The position numbers were made by a program, and so were the translations under genes. A stretch of 64,000 nt of DNA from Comamonadaceae bacterium (GTDB taxonomy: Bacteria; Pseudomonadota; Gammaproteobacteria; Burkholderiales; Burkholderiaceae_C), in assembly GCA_013297875.1 (NCBI GenBank), contig JAAFIW010000010.1:62001-126000 (forward strand). The letters are read 5' to 3'. This document shows, piece by piece, positions 26,730 through 33,834 of this stretch. Numbering within the stretch: position 1 is the stretch's first letter; every line of letters starts with the position of its first letter. Under the pieces are notes generated by a model. That model searched no databases, was not told the DNA's origin, and saw only the letters and a program-made list of their open reading frames with translations.

Positions 26730-27014
26730 GAGCGTTGTCTCGGTTCAGCGTGGGCAATGCGGGGAAGAAGGCCCGTTGCCCATACTAGCAAGCTCTACGC
26801 CCAATCTGCATGACGGCTGGGTGTTTTGTTGTGCATGAAGCTATGCATGTGCTAAGTGCTTCGGGTTGCGACGTCGGGGCATCCGGAGTCCGTGTTGGCT
26901 TCACGGTCAGGTGTCCGTGAAATGGCTGCCACTCTATTTGTTGTGTCACACCTGCGTAGCGCTTGGCGAAATGCCCAGAGATCCCCGGCGGGTTTGAGTG
27001 CCAGGCACACGCCG

Positions 27015-27452
27015 TCAAACCACCACGAGCCGATTGCGCGTTTTCATTTGCGGAAATCTTGAAAAATCGCGGTCCGCAGTCCACAGTTCAGTCACGCCGT
27101 TCTCTATGCAGATGGCGGCGATGCGTGCATCGTGAAACTGCCCGCCACGGATTTTGGCAGCGCGCGCCAGGTCAAACAGGGTTTGGGCATGGCCGTCGCC
27201 GCACCGCAAAAGATTTGACGATGGCGCACGCAACCATTCAGCGGCTTGCTCAAGCGCCTGTTCCAAAGGTGTTGCCAAAACCGGCGCTTTGAACCCCGTC
27301 ACGACCGCCAAAAACTCAGACAGGCAGGCCGATGGAATTCCCCATGGCAGATTGCCTTCTGCCAGCCGCTTCAGCGCAGCTTTGGCGGGCAGGTGCCATT
27401 GCACGTCGCTGCGGTGGGCGTACACCAGCAAGTTGGTGTCAACGGCGATCAC
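27015..27452 (-). CDS. vapC: PIN-domain toxin (VapC-like), locus 1
   Basis: This 145-residue PIN-domain ribonuclease toxin begins VIAVDTNLLVYAHRS with the first acidic residue; later acids lie in CLSEFLAV, FHDARIAAI and TADRDFSRF. The start is GTG 27452, overlapping the antitoxin stop by 4 bp. It appears complete. Likely product: an endonuclease acting on tRNA or rRNA as in other VapC proteins, kept silent by the upstream antitoxin. Confidence 0.88.
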   Translation of the reverse strand: MIAVDTNLLVYAHRSDVQWHLPAKAALKRLAEGNLPWGIPSACLSEFLAVVTGFKAPVLATPLEQALEQAAEWLRAPSSNLLRCGDGHAQTLFDLARAAKIRGGQFHDARIAAICIENGVTELWTADRDFSRFPQMKTRNRLVVV

Positions 27453-27754
27453 TGCTGGCGGTTCCCGCTGTCCTGGCCGTCCACGCGAATCAGCCGTCCA
27501 TCCTTCAAGGTCCATTCCGGATTGGCGGCGTCGCGCCATGTTGCGGGGTCTGACAGCACGCTGAGCTCCGGCACCGCGCCTGTTGAGCCAAAGCTGAAAT
27601 CCTGAAGGTGGAAGGGTTCAGCTGCAGGCTTGGGCTGCGCCATGACCATGCGCAATCCACTTTCCACCATGGCCCGAAATGTGAGCCCCCGGTCTTTGGC
27701 CTGTGCGCGTGCCTGCTCAAAAAGCGTGTCAGAGATATCGATGGTGGTTTTCAT
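27449..27754 (-). CDS. vapB: VapB-like antitoxin, locus 1
   Basis: This 101-residue antitoxin has a short ribbon-helix-helix start (MKTTIDISDTLFEQARAQA) and an extended C-terminal tail that would wrap the toxin (FHLQDFSFG, PEWTLKDGRLIRVDG). It overlaps vapC (GTGA). The ATG at 27754 was chosen over an upstream in-frame start because it opens the RHH strand. Confidence 0.88.
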   Translation of the reverse strand: MKTTIDISDTLFEQARAQAKDRGLTFRAMVESGLRMVMAQPKPAAEPFHLQDFSFGSTGAVPELSVLSDPATWRDAANPEWTLKDGRLIRVDGQDSGNRQQ

Positions 27755-28004
27755 ATGGGTCACCCATACTTTCAAATATGGTTTGTATTGTAGGCTTGCT
27801 ATGAGGCGCTCGTGCGCCGCCAGAAATTTGCCGCGAGACACATGGGACAGCGCCCGCACCGCAAACAAAAAGTCTGGCTTTCGCGTCGGTGTTTGCCACC
27901 TGCGTGCTGGGCAATCGTAGAGCGAGGCGTTGATTGCCTTGAGTATTTGTGAGGCCTGCCGTTGGCGCTCCGCTTGAGCGCGGGATCAGGCGTTCCCGCG
28001 GAAC

Positions 28005-28448
28005 TTATTGATCACAGTCCTCGTTCCATACCGAGAGTGCGGTTTGACTCCCACCGGCAAAAACTACGAGGCTACCTCTACCTGCAAACAGCCCGGAACA
28101 CGCTTCGGCGCTTTGGGGGCAAAAGGCTGGCACACGGAGGGTTGCTCGAACTCCGCCGCCCAGAAAGTGAATAACTCGTATGCCAGTCTTCCCTGGTGCG
28201 AGGCAGTTACGCGAGCACTGCTCCTCTCTTACATCCATGAACAGGACTCGTCCGTCAATTTGCATCGAGGCTTTCTGTCCTACCCACTCAAGAACGGTCT
28301 GAGGGGGTTCTTCTTGCGCAGCTCTTACCTGGAACCTGCATCCAGACTCCGACGTGGCCGGTTTGGCAGGCAGTGGGTCGATCCGCGGACCTGTGACTGC
28401 AAGCGTAGAAACAAGCATCAGCGTGAAGAAGAGGGGAACTGCGTGCAT
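28005..28448 (-). CDS. Hypothetical secreted protein
   Basis: This 147-residue frame starts MHAVPLFFTLMLVSTLAVTG, a plausible signal peptide, followed by a Cys-containing domain (SGCRFQVRAAQEEPPQTVL, EEQCSRNCLAPGKTGIRV, CSGLFAGRGSLVVFAGG). No family is recognised. It lies in the region beyond the integron and could be an old cassette, but no attC was found next to it. Confidence 0.5.
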   Translation of the reverse strand: MHAVPLFFTLMLVSTLAVTGPRIDPLPAKPATSESGCRFQVRAAQEEPPQTVLEWVGQKASMQIDGRVLFMDVREEQCSRNCLAPGKTGIRVIHFLGGGVRATLRVPAFCPQSAEACSGLFAGRGSLVVFAGGSQTALSVWNEDCDQ

Positions 28449-28499
28449 GGGACGCCTATTGATCTCTTCCAAATTCACGACAGTGAATTGGACTGTTTT

Positions 28500-28537
28500 C
28501 ACCCTCTCCCTCCGGGAGAGGGCTGGGGTGAGGGATT
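28500..28537. repeat. CCCTCTCCC half element
   Basis: CACCCTCTCCCTCCGGGAGA then GGGCTGGGGTGAGGG: a hairpin of the family paired at 17548-17655 and found inside prmC. Confidence 0.8.
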
Positions 28538-28647
28538 GAGCGTTCCAGCCGTCATGTTTTTTGAAACGCTCAATAGTGTGGTTGCGTCACTCCTGATGGG
28601 ATCAGCTTTTATCCGCCACGCCCACCAACCCAGCCAAAGTCAAAGCC

Positions 28648-28831
28648 TTCAACCCAGATTTTCCATTAGGCGCACCTTCGGTGCTGTTTGGATTCCAACG
28701 CCGCATTTGCGGCCATTTTCGACCCTCTTCGTCGCCCATGGCGCGCGCCATGGGCCTCCTCAGTCGGGTCAAAACTGACTCGCAACTGCATCCGTTGTCT
28801 ATCCAAACCCTAATGGAAATTCTGGGTTCAA
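28648..28831. repeat. Long inverted repeat with a perfect 20-bp palindrome inside
   Basis: The arms 28648-28670 and 28809-28831 pair at 21 of 23 positions; adjacent GTTTGGAT (28686-28693) and ATCCAAAC (28801-28808) also pair. In the middle lies CCCATGGCGCGCGCCATGGG (28735-28754), a perfect palindrome. It looks like a small non-coding mobile element. Confidence 0.75.
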
Positions 28832-29121
28832 CGCAGCCGATGAACCTCGTTTGGACTGAACCATTGCTGGTTAAGGAACTGACGCTGTCGGTATAGGGGT
28901 TTGAAAGCGTAGCGCGGGCGGGCATGCGTAAATTATGGCTTCGAATGCGCCAATTGCCTTGCCTGCTGGACCCAGATTGATGTGTGCTCGTACTGTGCAA
29001 CGCGCTGCGTTGCGAAACCTTTTTGTATGACAACTACTTGAGGTTTCAGCTGCGCAGATTGCGCAGCAGGAGGGGTGAGTGACCGCCCGCAGCTCAGGCG
29101 GTTTCTCTGGCTAATATTTCT

Positions 29122-29160
29122 GGCGTGTGGGGCGGTTTGAAGCAAAAACCGCCACACGCC
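29122..29160. terminator. GC-rich hairpin
   Basis: GGCGTGTGGGGCGGTTT pairs with AAACCGCCACACGCC across a short loop, with a 2-base bulge. No clear T-run follows; it could still be a transcription end for the cassette array (minus strand) or part of repeat copy 11. Confidence 0.45.
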
Positions 29161-29202
29161 CAAGTGTTTATTGCTCAAGCAGCTATCAAAATCGTAGTAG
29201 CC
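29161..29202 (-). repeat. Dispersed repeat, copy 11
   Basis: Reads GTTTATTGCTCAAGCAGCTA, TCAAAATCGTAGTAGCC. It lies just beyond the attC remnant. Confidence 0.9.
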
Positions 29203-29216
29203 GAAACCCCTCAGCG

Positions 29217-29281
29217 GCACAACGTTTGACATGAGGGGACCGCAAAAGGCGTAGCCTTTTGTGGGTTCCCTCGATGGAAGG
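29217..29281 (-). other. attC site (cassette 2), interrupted by the group II intron
   Basis: Read on the minus strand from 31367 and continued after the intron, the joined sequence gives GCGCCCTA/CC, a foldback (GAGGGAACCCACAAAAGGC with GCCTTTTGCGGTCCCCTC), then AAACGTTGTGCC. This is the attC pattern: outer R''/R' arms, inner paired arms, short loop. GTTGTGC at 29217-29223 is the crossover-side arm. The R'' arm is imperfect (TAC in place of AAC). The intron divides it at 29281/31360. Confidence 0.65.
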
Positions 29282-29856
29282 GTGTGCGCCCAGCATGGGC
29301 GTGAACTTATGGGGTGCAAGTCCCCTGTGGGAGAACCGAATTGGACTCATGAGAGCAATATTAACCACTAGCCGATGGCAAGGGCTTACCCGCGAGGGTG
29401 GGTCTGGAGGAAGCCCGAGTGCAAATGTGCGAGGCGACGGACAGAAACCGCATAGTCAAGGCCGAGGGAGTCGAGGCAAGCTGGCACATGACGGCAAAGC
29501 CCACCGGTTCGACGCCTACGGTAAATGCGGCGCTTGTGCACAGACAGTTCGCGACCCTTACCTGGGGAGATCTGCTCCGCGAGCGGTGCAAATGAATGAC
29601 GACATGACCCGGATAGGTTCTACCGGGATACCAAGACCCAGCGCCGTAGCGAGCTGTCCGCTGCGTGTCGAAGAAACTGGCAGCAACGTCGTCCATGAAC
29701 ACAGCGCGACCCGTAGAGATGCGGGCCGTGATGGTGCAGAAGTCAGCAGCGGCCATAGTAGGTGCCCAGGAGTCGGGGTGCTGAAGGTCCAAACAATGAG
29801 ACACAAGGAGCAGGCGTGTTGACCTCGACCAAATCGACCAAGCCCGAGCGGGCCAG

Positions 29857-31290
29857 ATGCGGACGGCGGCCAACACGCACCGAGCCTTGAAACAAGACGA
29901 AGTGAAAGTCAATAGCGAACTGCTTGAAGAAGTGCTGACCAGCGACAACCTGGCGCAAGCATGGAAACGGGTGAAGGCCAACAAAGGCGCGCCGGGTATT
30001 GACGGCATGACCATTGAAGACTTCCCCGACCATGCGCGCGCGCACTGGTCAGCGATTCGACAGCAGATCAAGGACGGGGATACCAGCCGCAGGCCGTGCG
30101 AAGGGTAGAAATACCCAAGTCCGGTGGCGGCAAACGCCAGCTGGGCATCCCCACGGTCATGGACCGGGTTATCCAGCAGGCCATAGCCCAAGTGCTCACG
30201 CCGATATTCGACCCGACATTCTCGGAATCGAGCTTCGGCTTTCGACCGGGCCGCAACGCACACCAAGCGATCAGGCAGGTACAAACGATTGTGAAGGGTG
30301 GCAAAAGCACCGCAGTGGACATCGACCTTGCCAAGTTCTTCGACACCGTCAACCATGACGTGCTGATGAACTTGCTGGCTCGCTCCATTGCCGACAAGCG
30401 ACTGCTGCTCTTGATCGGGCGCTACCTGCGCGCCGGGGTGCTGGTCGGTGAGCAAGTAGAGCCGAGCGAGGTGGGCACCCCACAAGGTGGGCCACTTTCG
30501 CCACTGCTGGCAAACATCCTGCTGCACCAACTCAACCTTGAGTTGGAACGGCGGGGACACCGATTTGCACGTTATGCCGATGACATGGTCATTCTTGTCA
30601 AAAGCGAACGCGCTGCACAGCGGGTGATGGGCTCCATCACGCGGTATCTGGAAACCACCCTAAAGCTCAGAGTCAACTTAGCCAAAAGCAAAGTGGCACC
30701 GATGAGCGAATGCGCCTTCCTGGGCTTCACGATCAAGGGCAAGAAGATACGCTGGACCGATAAGGCACTGGCGAACTTCCAGCACCGGATCAAGGAGTTG
30801 ACGGGCAGGAGCTGGGGCTTCGCTCGTACACAAACAGTCCTGAGGACTGTTTGTGACTGGCGAAGAGTAGGTGCCTCTGGCACCGGAGCGCCCTGCAAGG
30901 GTATCCATGGAATACCGCCTGCGAAAGCTGGGGCAATACATGAGGGGATGGACGGCATACTTTGGCATCAGCCAGTATTACCGCCCGGTACCCGAACTGG
31001 ACGAGTGGATCAGACGGCGCATGCGTATGTGCTACTGGAAACAGTGGCGCTGGCCTCGCACAAAGATCAAGAATCTGCTGGCCTTGGGCGTGAGCCTGAA
31101 GTCGGCGATTCAGCACGGATGCAGCAGCAACAGCTACTGGCAAATGTCCAGAACCCCCGTGATCAATCAGGCAATTTCCAACGCGTGGCTAAAGGAGCAA
31201 GGTTTGCTCAGTGTGAAAGACCTGTGGTGCCAGGCCCAGGGTTACACGGCAAAGAAAGTAAAGGCTTCGTCGAGCGAGCCAACTTGTTGA
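29857..31290 (+). pseudogene. ltrA: Group II intron reverse transcriptase/maturase, broken
   Basis: Three frames together make one LtrA-like protein. From 29857: NLAQAWKRVKANKGAPGIDG up to IKDG. After a frame change near 30076-30079 (one G short of the expected run): YQPQAVRRVEIPKSGGG, SFGFRPGRNAHQAI, the catalytic ARYADDMVIL and LGFTIKGKKI to GRSWG. An 82-bp insertion (30819-30900) then shifts the frame, and the maturase domain VSMEYRLRKLGQYMRGW resumes in the third frame to about 31290. The true start may lie a little upstream of 29857. With these breaks it cannot make a full enzyme. Confidence 0.88.
30819..30900. repeat. 82-bp double-hairpin insertion in the maturase gene
   Basis: Between the codons for GRSWG and VSMEYRL an extra 82 bp is present. 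It contains CACAAACAGTCC, TGA, GGACTGTTTGTG (30829-30855, perfect 12-bp stem), extended by CTTCGC/GCGAAG, and a second stem GGTGCC/GGCACC (30870-30884). The length is not a multiple of three. Confidence 0.7.
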
Positions 31291-31359
31291 ACCGCCCACT
31301 GCGGACCCGCACGGTGGGTGGTGTGGGGGGCGACGGTTAGAAGCCGTTGCCTACCCGAT

Positions 31360-31838
31360 TAGGGCGCATTCTTGCCCTTGCTCAACCTGCCAGCGGCTGA
31401 GTGCATGCCGCCTGTGGCGGGACGCAATGTGCCGGCCTTGCCAAGACCGAACGGAGGCATGTTGACATACATGTTCTCGTAGGTTCCAGGCGACGCGGCG
31501 TAGGTTTCGTGCCAGATGCCGACTGAACCGTTGGTGCCCACAGCCTTGTTGAAGGCTTGCCATGCTGGAAGATGTTCAGCAGTCTTGTTTCTCGCGTAAG
31601 CCAACAACTGTTCCATGGACCGCCAGTACTGAACCATGATCGTGGTTCGGGAGAACCACATTTCCGCATGGAGAAAGCCGAGTTCTGGTTGGCGATTGAG
31701 TTCTTCCAGCATTCGGGGCATGGCTTGAGTTACCGGCCACCACTTGTGCACCAGCAGCGGCTTGTTGATTCGTAGCCCGATCAGGAAGACGACGAACTCG
31801 CCTTCTAGGTTTGATATGAGGCGTTCGGATCGAATCAT
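31360..31838 (-). CDS. DUF4188 (monooxygenase-like) protein, integron cassette 2
   Basis: This protein of about 159 residues matches the DUF4188 family (dimeric alpha-beta barrel type): VVFLIGLRINKPLLVHKWWP, AMPRMLEELNRQPELG, MVQYWRSMEQLLAYAR and the VGIWHETYAASPGTYENMYV block. Function in the family is unproven. The ATG at 31838 lies 18 bp inside the cassette, directly after the attC crossover at 31855, as is usual for cassette genes. The frame ends AAT GCG CCC TA, and its stop is completed at 31359 by the last base of the group II intron. Confidence 0.87.
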
Positions 31839-31848
31839 GGTGTGATGC

Positions 31849-31981
31849 GCTCTAACGTTTGAATTAAGCGGGCCCCGGCAGCGTTGCGCGCTGGGCAGCA
31901 AGTGCAAAATGGGGCGCAGCCCCTGCACTTGATGGCCAGCGCGCAACGCTGTTGGGGCTCCGCTTGAATGAAGGGTTAGGC
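31849..31981 (-). other. attC recombination site of cassette 1
   Basis: On the minus strand it starts GCCTAACCCTTCATTCAAGC and ends GCTTAATTCAAACGTTAGAG plus C. The outer arms GCCTAAC and GTTAGAGC fit R''/R' (RYYYAAC, GTTRRRY). The interior is an imperfect palindrome (AGCCCCAACAGCGTTGCGCG pairs with its counterpart at 31871-31891; AAGTGCA pairs with TGCACTT). The 133-bp length is within the known attC range. The crossover is G/TTAGAGC at 31856/31855. Confidence 0.9.
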
Positions 31982-32000
31982 TGCGCTGGGCCGAGAGAAC

Positions 32001-32573
32001 TCATAGGGCTGCTTGGACAATGGCTTGCCGCGACGCGAATAGGTGCTTTGAATAGTCTGGGTGCTGAGGAAGCACATGTCCGCGAGTGAAGAACGCCTCT
32101 TTAGTTGTATCGAAGCCGAAGCCAAAGTGTGTGTCCGCCTTGTTCACCTTCTTCTGGCGTACCAGAGGCATGAACGCAGTCATCTCGGCCTGAGTGAAAA
32201 GCAAGAGGTGGGACTGCCAGAGATTTGCCGTGGTCTTCAGACTTGTTGGGTTCGTTGCGTACTGACCAATGAGGACGAAGAAGTCTGCCTCCGGCGGAAC
32301 CTTGAAGGTCTTGAGCCACATGTAATGCTTGAAGTTTCGCTGACCTGTCCGAGGCGCGGTCCCAGGCATTCCGTCAAAAGTTCGAGAACTTTTGACCTGG
32401 AACGTGACGACCTTTGTTGCTGCAGCGGTTCTCCTGACGAGCGCCAAGTCGTAGCCCTTTTGTTGAGCTGACAAAGGGAGCAGTACGCTGTAGCCATTCT
32501 TGGTAGAGAAGTGTTGCTGGAGGAACGTAGCTACCAGCAGCTCAGGGTAGTTGACGGTGAAGATCGGGTTCAT
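32001..32573 (-). CDS. Integron cassette 1 protein; possible PD-(D/E)XK nuclease-like fold
   Basis: This 190-residue protein begins MNPIFTVNYPELLVATFLQQ. The segment GYDLALVRR (about residues 39-47) followed by VVTFQVKSSRTF (55-66) fits the D-(X)n-QXK pattern of PD-(D/E)XK-type nucleases (Asp41, Gln59, Lys61). The rest (HYMWLKTFKVPPEADFFVLI) looks like the core strands of that fold. This is inference from a short pattern. It is the first cassette after attI, where expression is usually strongest. It is more AT-rich than the host genes. Confidence 0.6.
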   Translation of the reverse strand: MNPIFTVNYPELLVATFLQQHFSTKNGYSVLLPLSAQQKGYDLALVRRTAAATKVVTFQVKSSRTFDGMPGTAPRTGQRNFKHYMWLKTFKVPPEADFFVLIGQYATNPTSLKTTANLWQSHLLLFTQAEMTAFMPLVRQKKVNKADTHFGFGFDTTKEAFFTRGHVLPQHPDYSKHLFASRQAIVQAAL

Positions 32574-32746
32574 AGTGCCAGTGCGAGGAGGTCGAGTGTT
32601 GCGCAGCCTAACGTAATGTCCCCCGCAAAACCTGCGAAATATTCTGGGCGTTGCGGTTTACATGGTTCATTGAAGCGATCATAAGCCATTGATAGAAATG
32701 AAAAATTTTGGTTTTACTGTATGAAAATACAGTTATAATTCAAACC
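32574..32746. promoter_or_regulatory. attI region between intI and the first cassette
   Basis: On the minus strand the sequence GGGGGACATTACGTTAGGCT contains the crossover G/TTAGGC (32606-32612) where cassette 1 joins attI. The first cassette start codon (32573) lies 33 bp further. The segment 32613-32700 should carry the integrase binding sites and is AT-rich; the intI promoter follows at 32708-32746. A cassette promoter (Pc) was not identified. Confidence 0.75.
32716..32733 (+). promoter_or_regulatory. LexA box in the intI promoter
   Basis: ACTGTATGAAAATACAGT fits the LexA operator CTGT-N8-ACAG exactly. It lies just before a TATAAT hexamer (32734-32739), only 7 bp before the intI ATG, so the mRNA would be leaderless or nearly so. 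LexA bound here would block integrase transcription; DNA damage would release it, as known for other integrons. Confidence 0.88.
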
Positions 32747-33799
32747 ATGAAACCCGGCAGGTCAGCAGGCGTCCCCATCCCCCTCAAATCAACCCGATTG
32801 TTGGATCAAGTTCGCGAGCGCATTCGTTACCTGCATTACAGCCTGAGCACAGAGACCACCTACGTGCATTGGGTGAAGTTTTTTGTGCGCTGGCATGGGC
32901 GCAGCAACGGGGGCACGGGGGTGATGCGCCACCCGCGCGACATGGGCGCGCCCGAAGTGGAGGCGTTTTTGACCATGCTGGCGGTTGAACGCAAAGTGTC
33001 CGCCTCCACCCACAACCAGGCTTTGAGCGCCATTTTGTTTTTGTACCGCAAGGTGTTGGCCGTCAAGCTGCCGTGGCTGGACGACATTGGGCGGCCTCAG
33101 CAAAAGCGGCGCATTCCGAGTGTGCTTACGCAAAACGAAGTAGCCGGCCTGCTGTCGCAGATGCAAGGGGAGCCGGCACTGCTGGCGCGGTTGCTGTATG
33201 GCACAGGCATGCGGTTGATGGAGGGCCTGCGTTTGCGCATCAAAGACGTTGACTTTGACCGTCACGTCATCATCGTGCGGGAGGCCAAGGGCGGCAAAGA
33301 CCGGGTGGTGATGTTGCCGCGTTCGTTGGTGCCCGCTTTGCGCCAGCAGATGTACGCGGCGCGGGCTGTGTGGGAGGTGGATCGCCAGGCGCAACGCGGT
33401 GGAGTGGAGACACCCCACGCGCTGGAGGCCAAATACCCGCAAGTTGGCAACACTTGGGGTTGGTTCTGGATGTTCCCGTCACCCACGCATTCGGTAGACC
33501 CTCGATCAGGCGTGCAGCGGCGTCATCACCTGTTTGAAGAGCGTTTACAACGCGCCATCAAGAAGGCCGTGCCGCTGGCGGGCATCGTCAAACCCGTTTC
33601 CGTCCACACCCTGCGCCACAGCTTCGCCACCCATTTGCTGCAATCGGGCACCGACATTCGCACCGTGCAAGAGTTGCTGGGCCACAGCGATGTTTCTACC
33701 ACCATGATTTATACGCATGTCCTCAAGGTGGCGGCGGGCGGCACGGCCAGTCCGCTGGACGCTTTGCTGGCAGGTTCGCCCGCGCTGCATTTCGCCTGA
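32747..33799 (+). CDS. intI: Integron integrase IntI
   Basis: This 350-residue tyrosine recombinase inserts and excises gene cassettes at attI and attC. The catalytic set is visible: Arg156 (GTGMRLMEG), His287 and Arg290 ([12 protein letters not shown]), His313 (LLGHSDVS) and Tyr322 (MIYTHV). The integron-specific insertion lies at about residues 223-262 ([22 protein letters not shown]), which separates IntI from XerC/D. The ATG at 32747 was chosen because it follows the TATAAT/LexA promoter and aligns with the family start. It is divergent from the cassettes, as expected. It appears intact. Confidence 0.97.
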   Translation: MKPGRSAGVPIPLKSTRLLDQVRERIRYLHYSLSTETTYVHWVKFFVRWHGRSNGGTGVMRHPRDMGAPEVEAFLTMLAVERKVSASTHNQALSAILFLYRKVLAVKLPWLDDIGRPQQKRRIPSVLTQNEVAGLLSQMQGEPALLARLLYGTGMRLMEGLRLRIKDVDFDRHVIIVREAKGGKDRVVMLPRSLVPALRQQMYAARAVWEVDRQAQRGGVETPHALEAKYPQVGNTWGWFWMFPSPTHSVDPRSGVQRRHHLFEERLQRAIKKAVPLAGIVKPVSVHTLRHSFATHLLQSGTDIRTVQELLGHSDVSTTMIYTHVLKVAAGGTASPLDALLAGSPALHFA

Positions 33800-33834
33800 G
33801 CTTGCGCTCGCAGCATGTGGTCATATACGCCCCC

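Larger units (their letters stand above)
28503..29281. other. Gene-poor stretch beyond the integron
   Basis: No convincing gene. It holds a long imperfect inverted repeat (28648-28831), a terminator-like hairpin (29122-29160), repeat copy 11 and the remnant of an attC (29217-29281). Minus-strand frames across it are made of repeat sequence. Confidence 0.7.
29282..31359 (+). mobile_element. Group II intron, probably IIC-attC type
   Basis: The 5' end GTGTGCGCCCAGCATGGGCG fits the GUGYG rule and the bacterial intron consensus; the 3' end ...GCCTACCCGAT fits the AY rule, with GAACCGCC and GGTGGTGTG domain elements at 31288-31326. It encodes a broken reverse transcriptase/maturase. The 5' exon ends with a strong stem-loop (GGGGACCGCAAAAGGC paired with GCCTTTTGTGGGTTCCC), as expected for class C introns, and that stem-loop is the attC of cassette 2. 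The intron is opposite in orientation to the cassettes, as described for IIC-attC introns. Boundaries could be off by a base or two. Confidence 0.85.

Noticed and set aside
27755-28004. A further attC site downstream of the hypothetical gene at 28005
   Set aside because: GTAGGC-like strings occur but no matching R'' arm or foldback was found.
28602-29319. Two overlapping minus-strand frames after the integron
   Set aside because: They consist of inverted-repeat and dispersed-repeat sequence with no recognisable domain.
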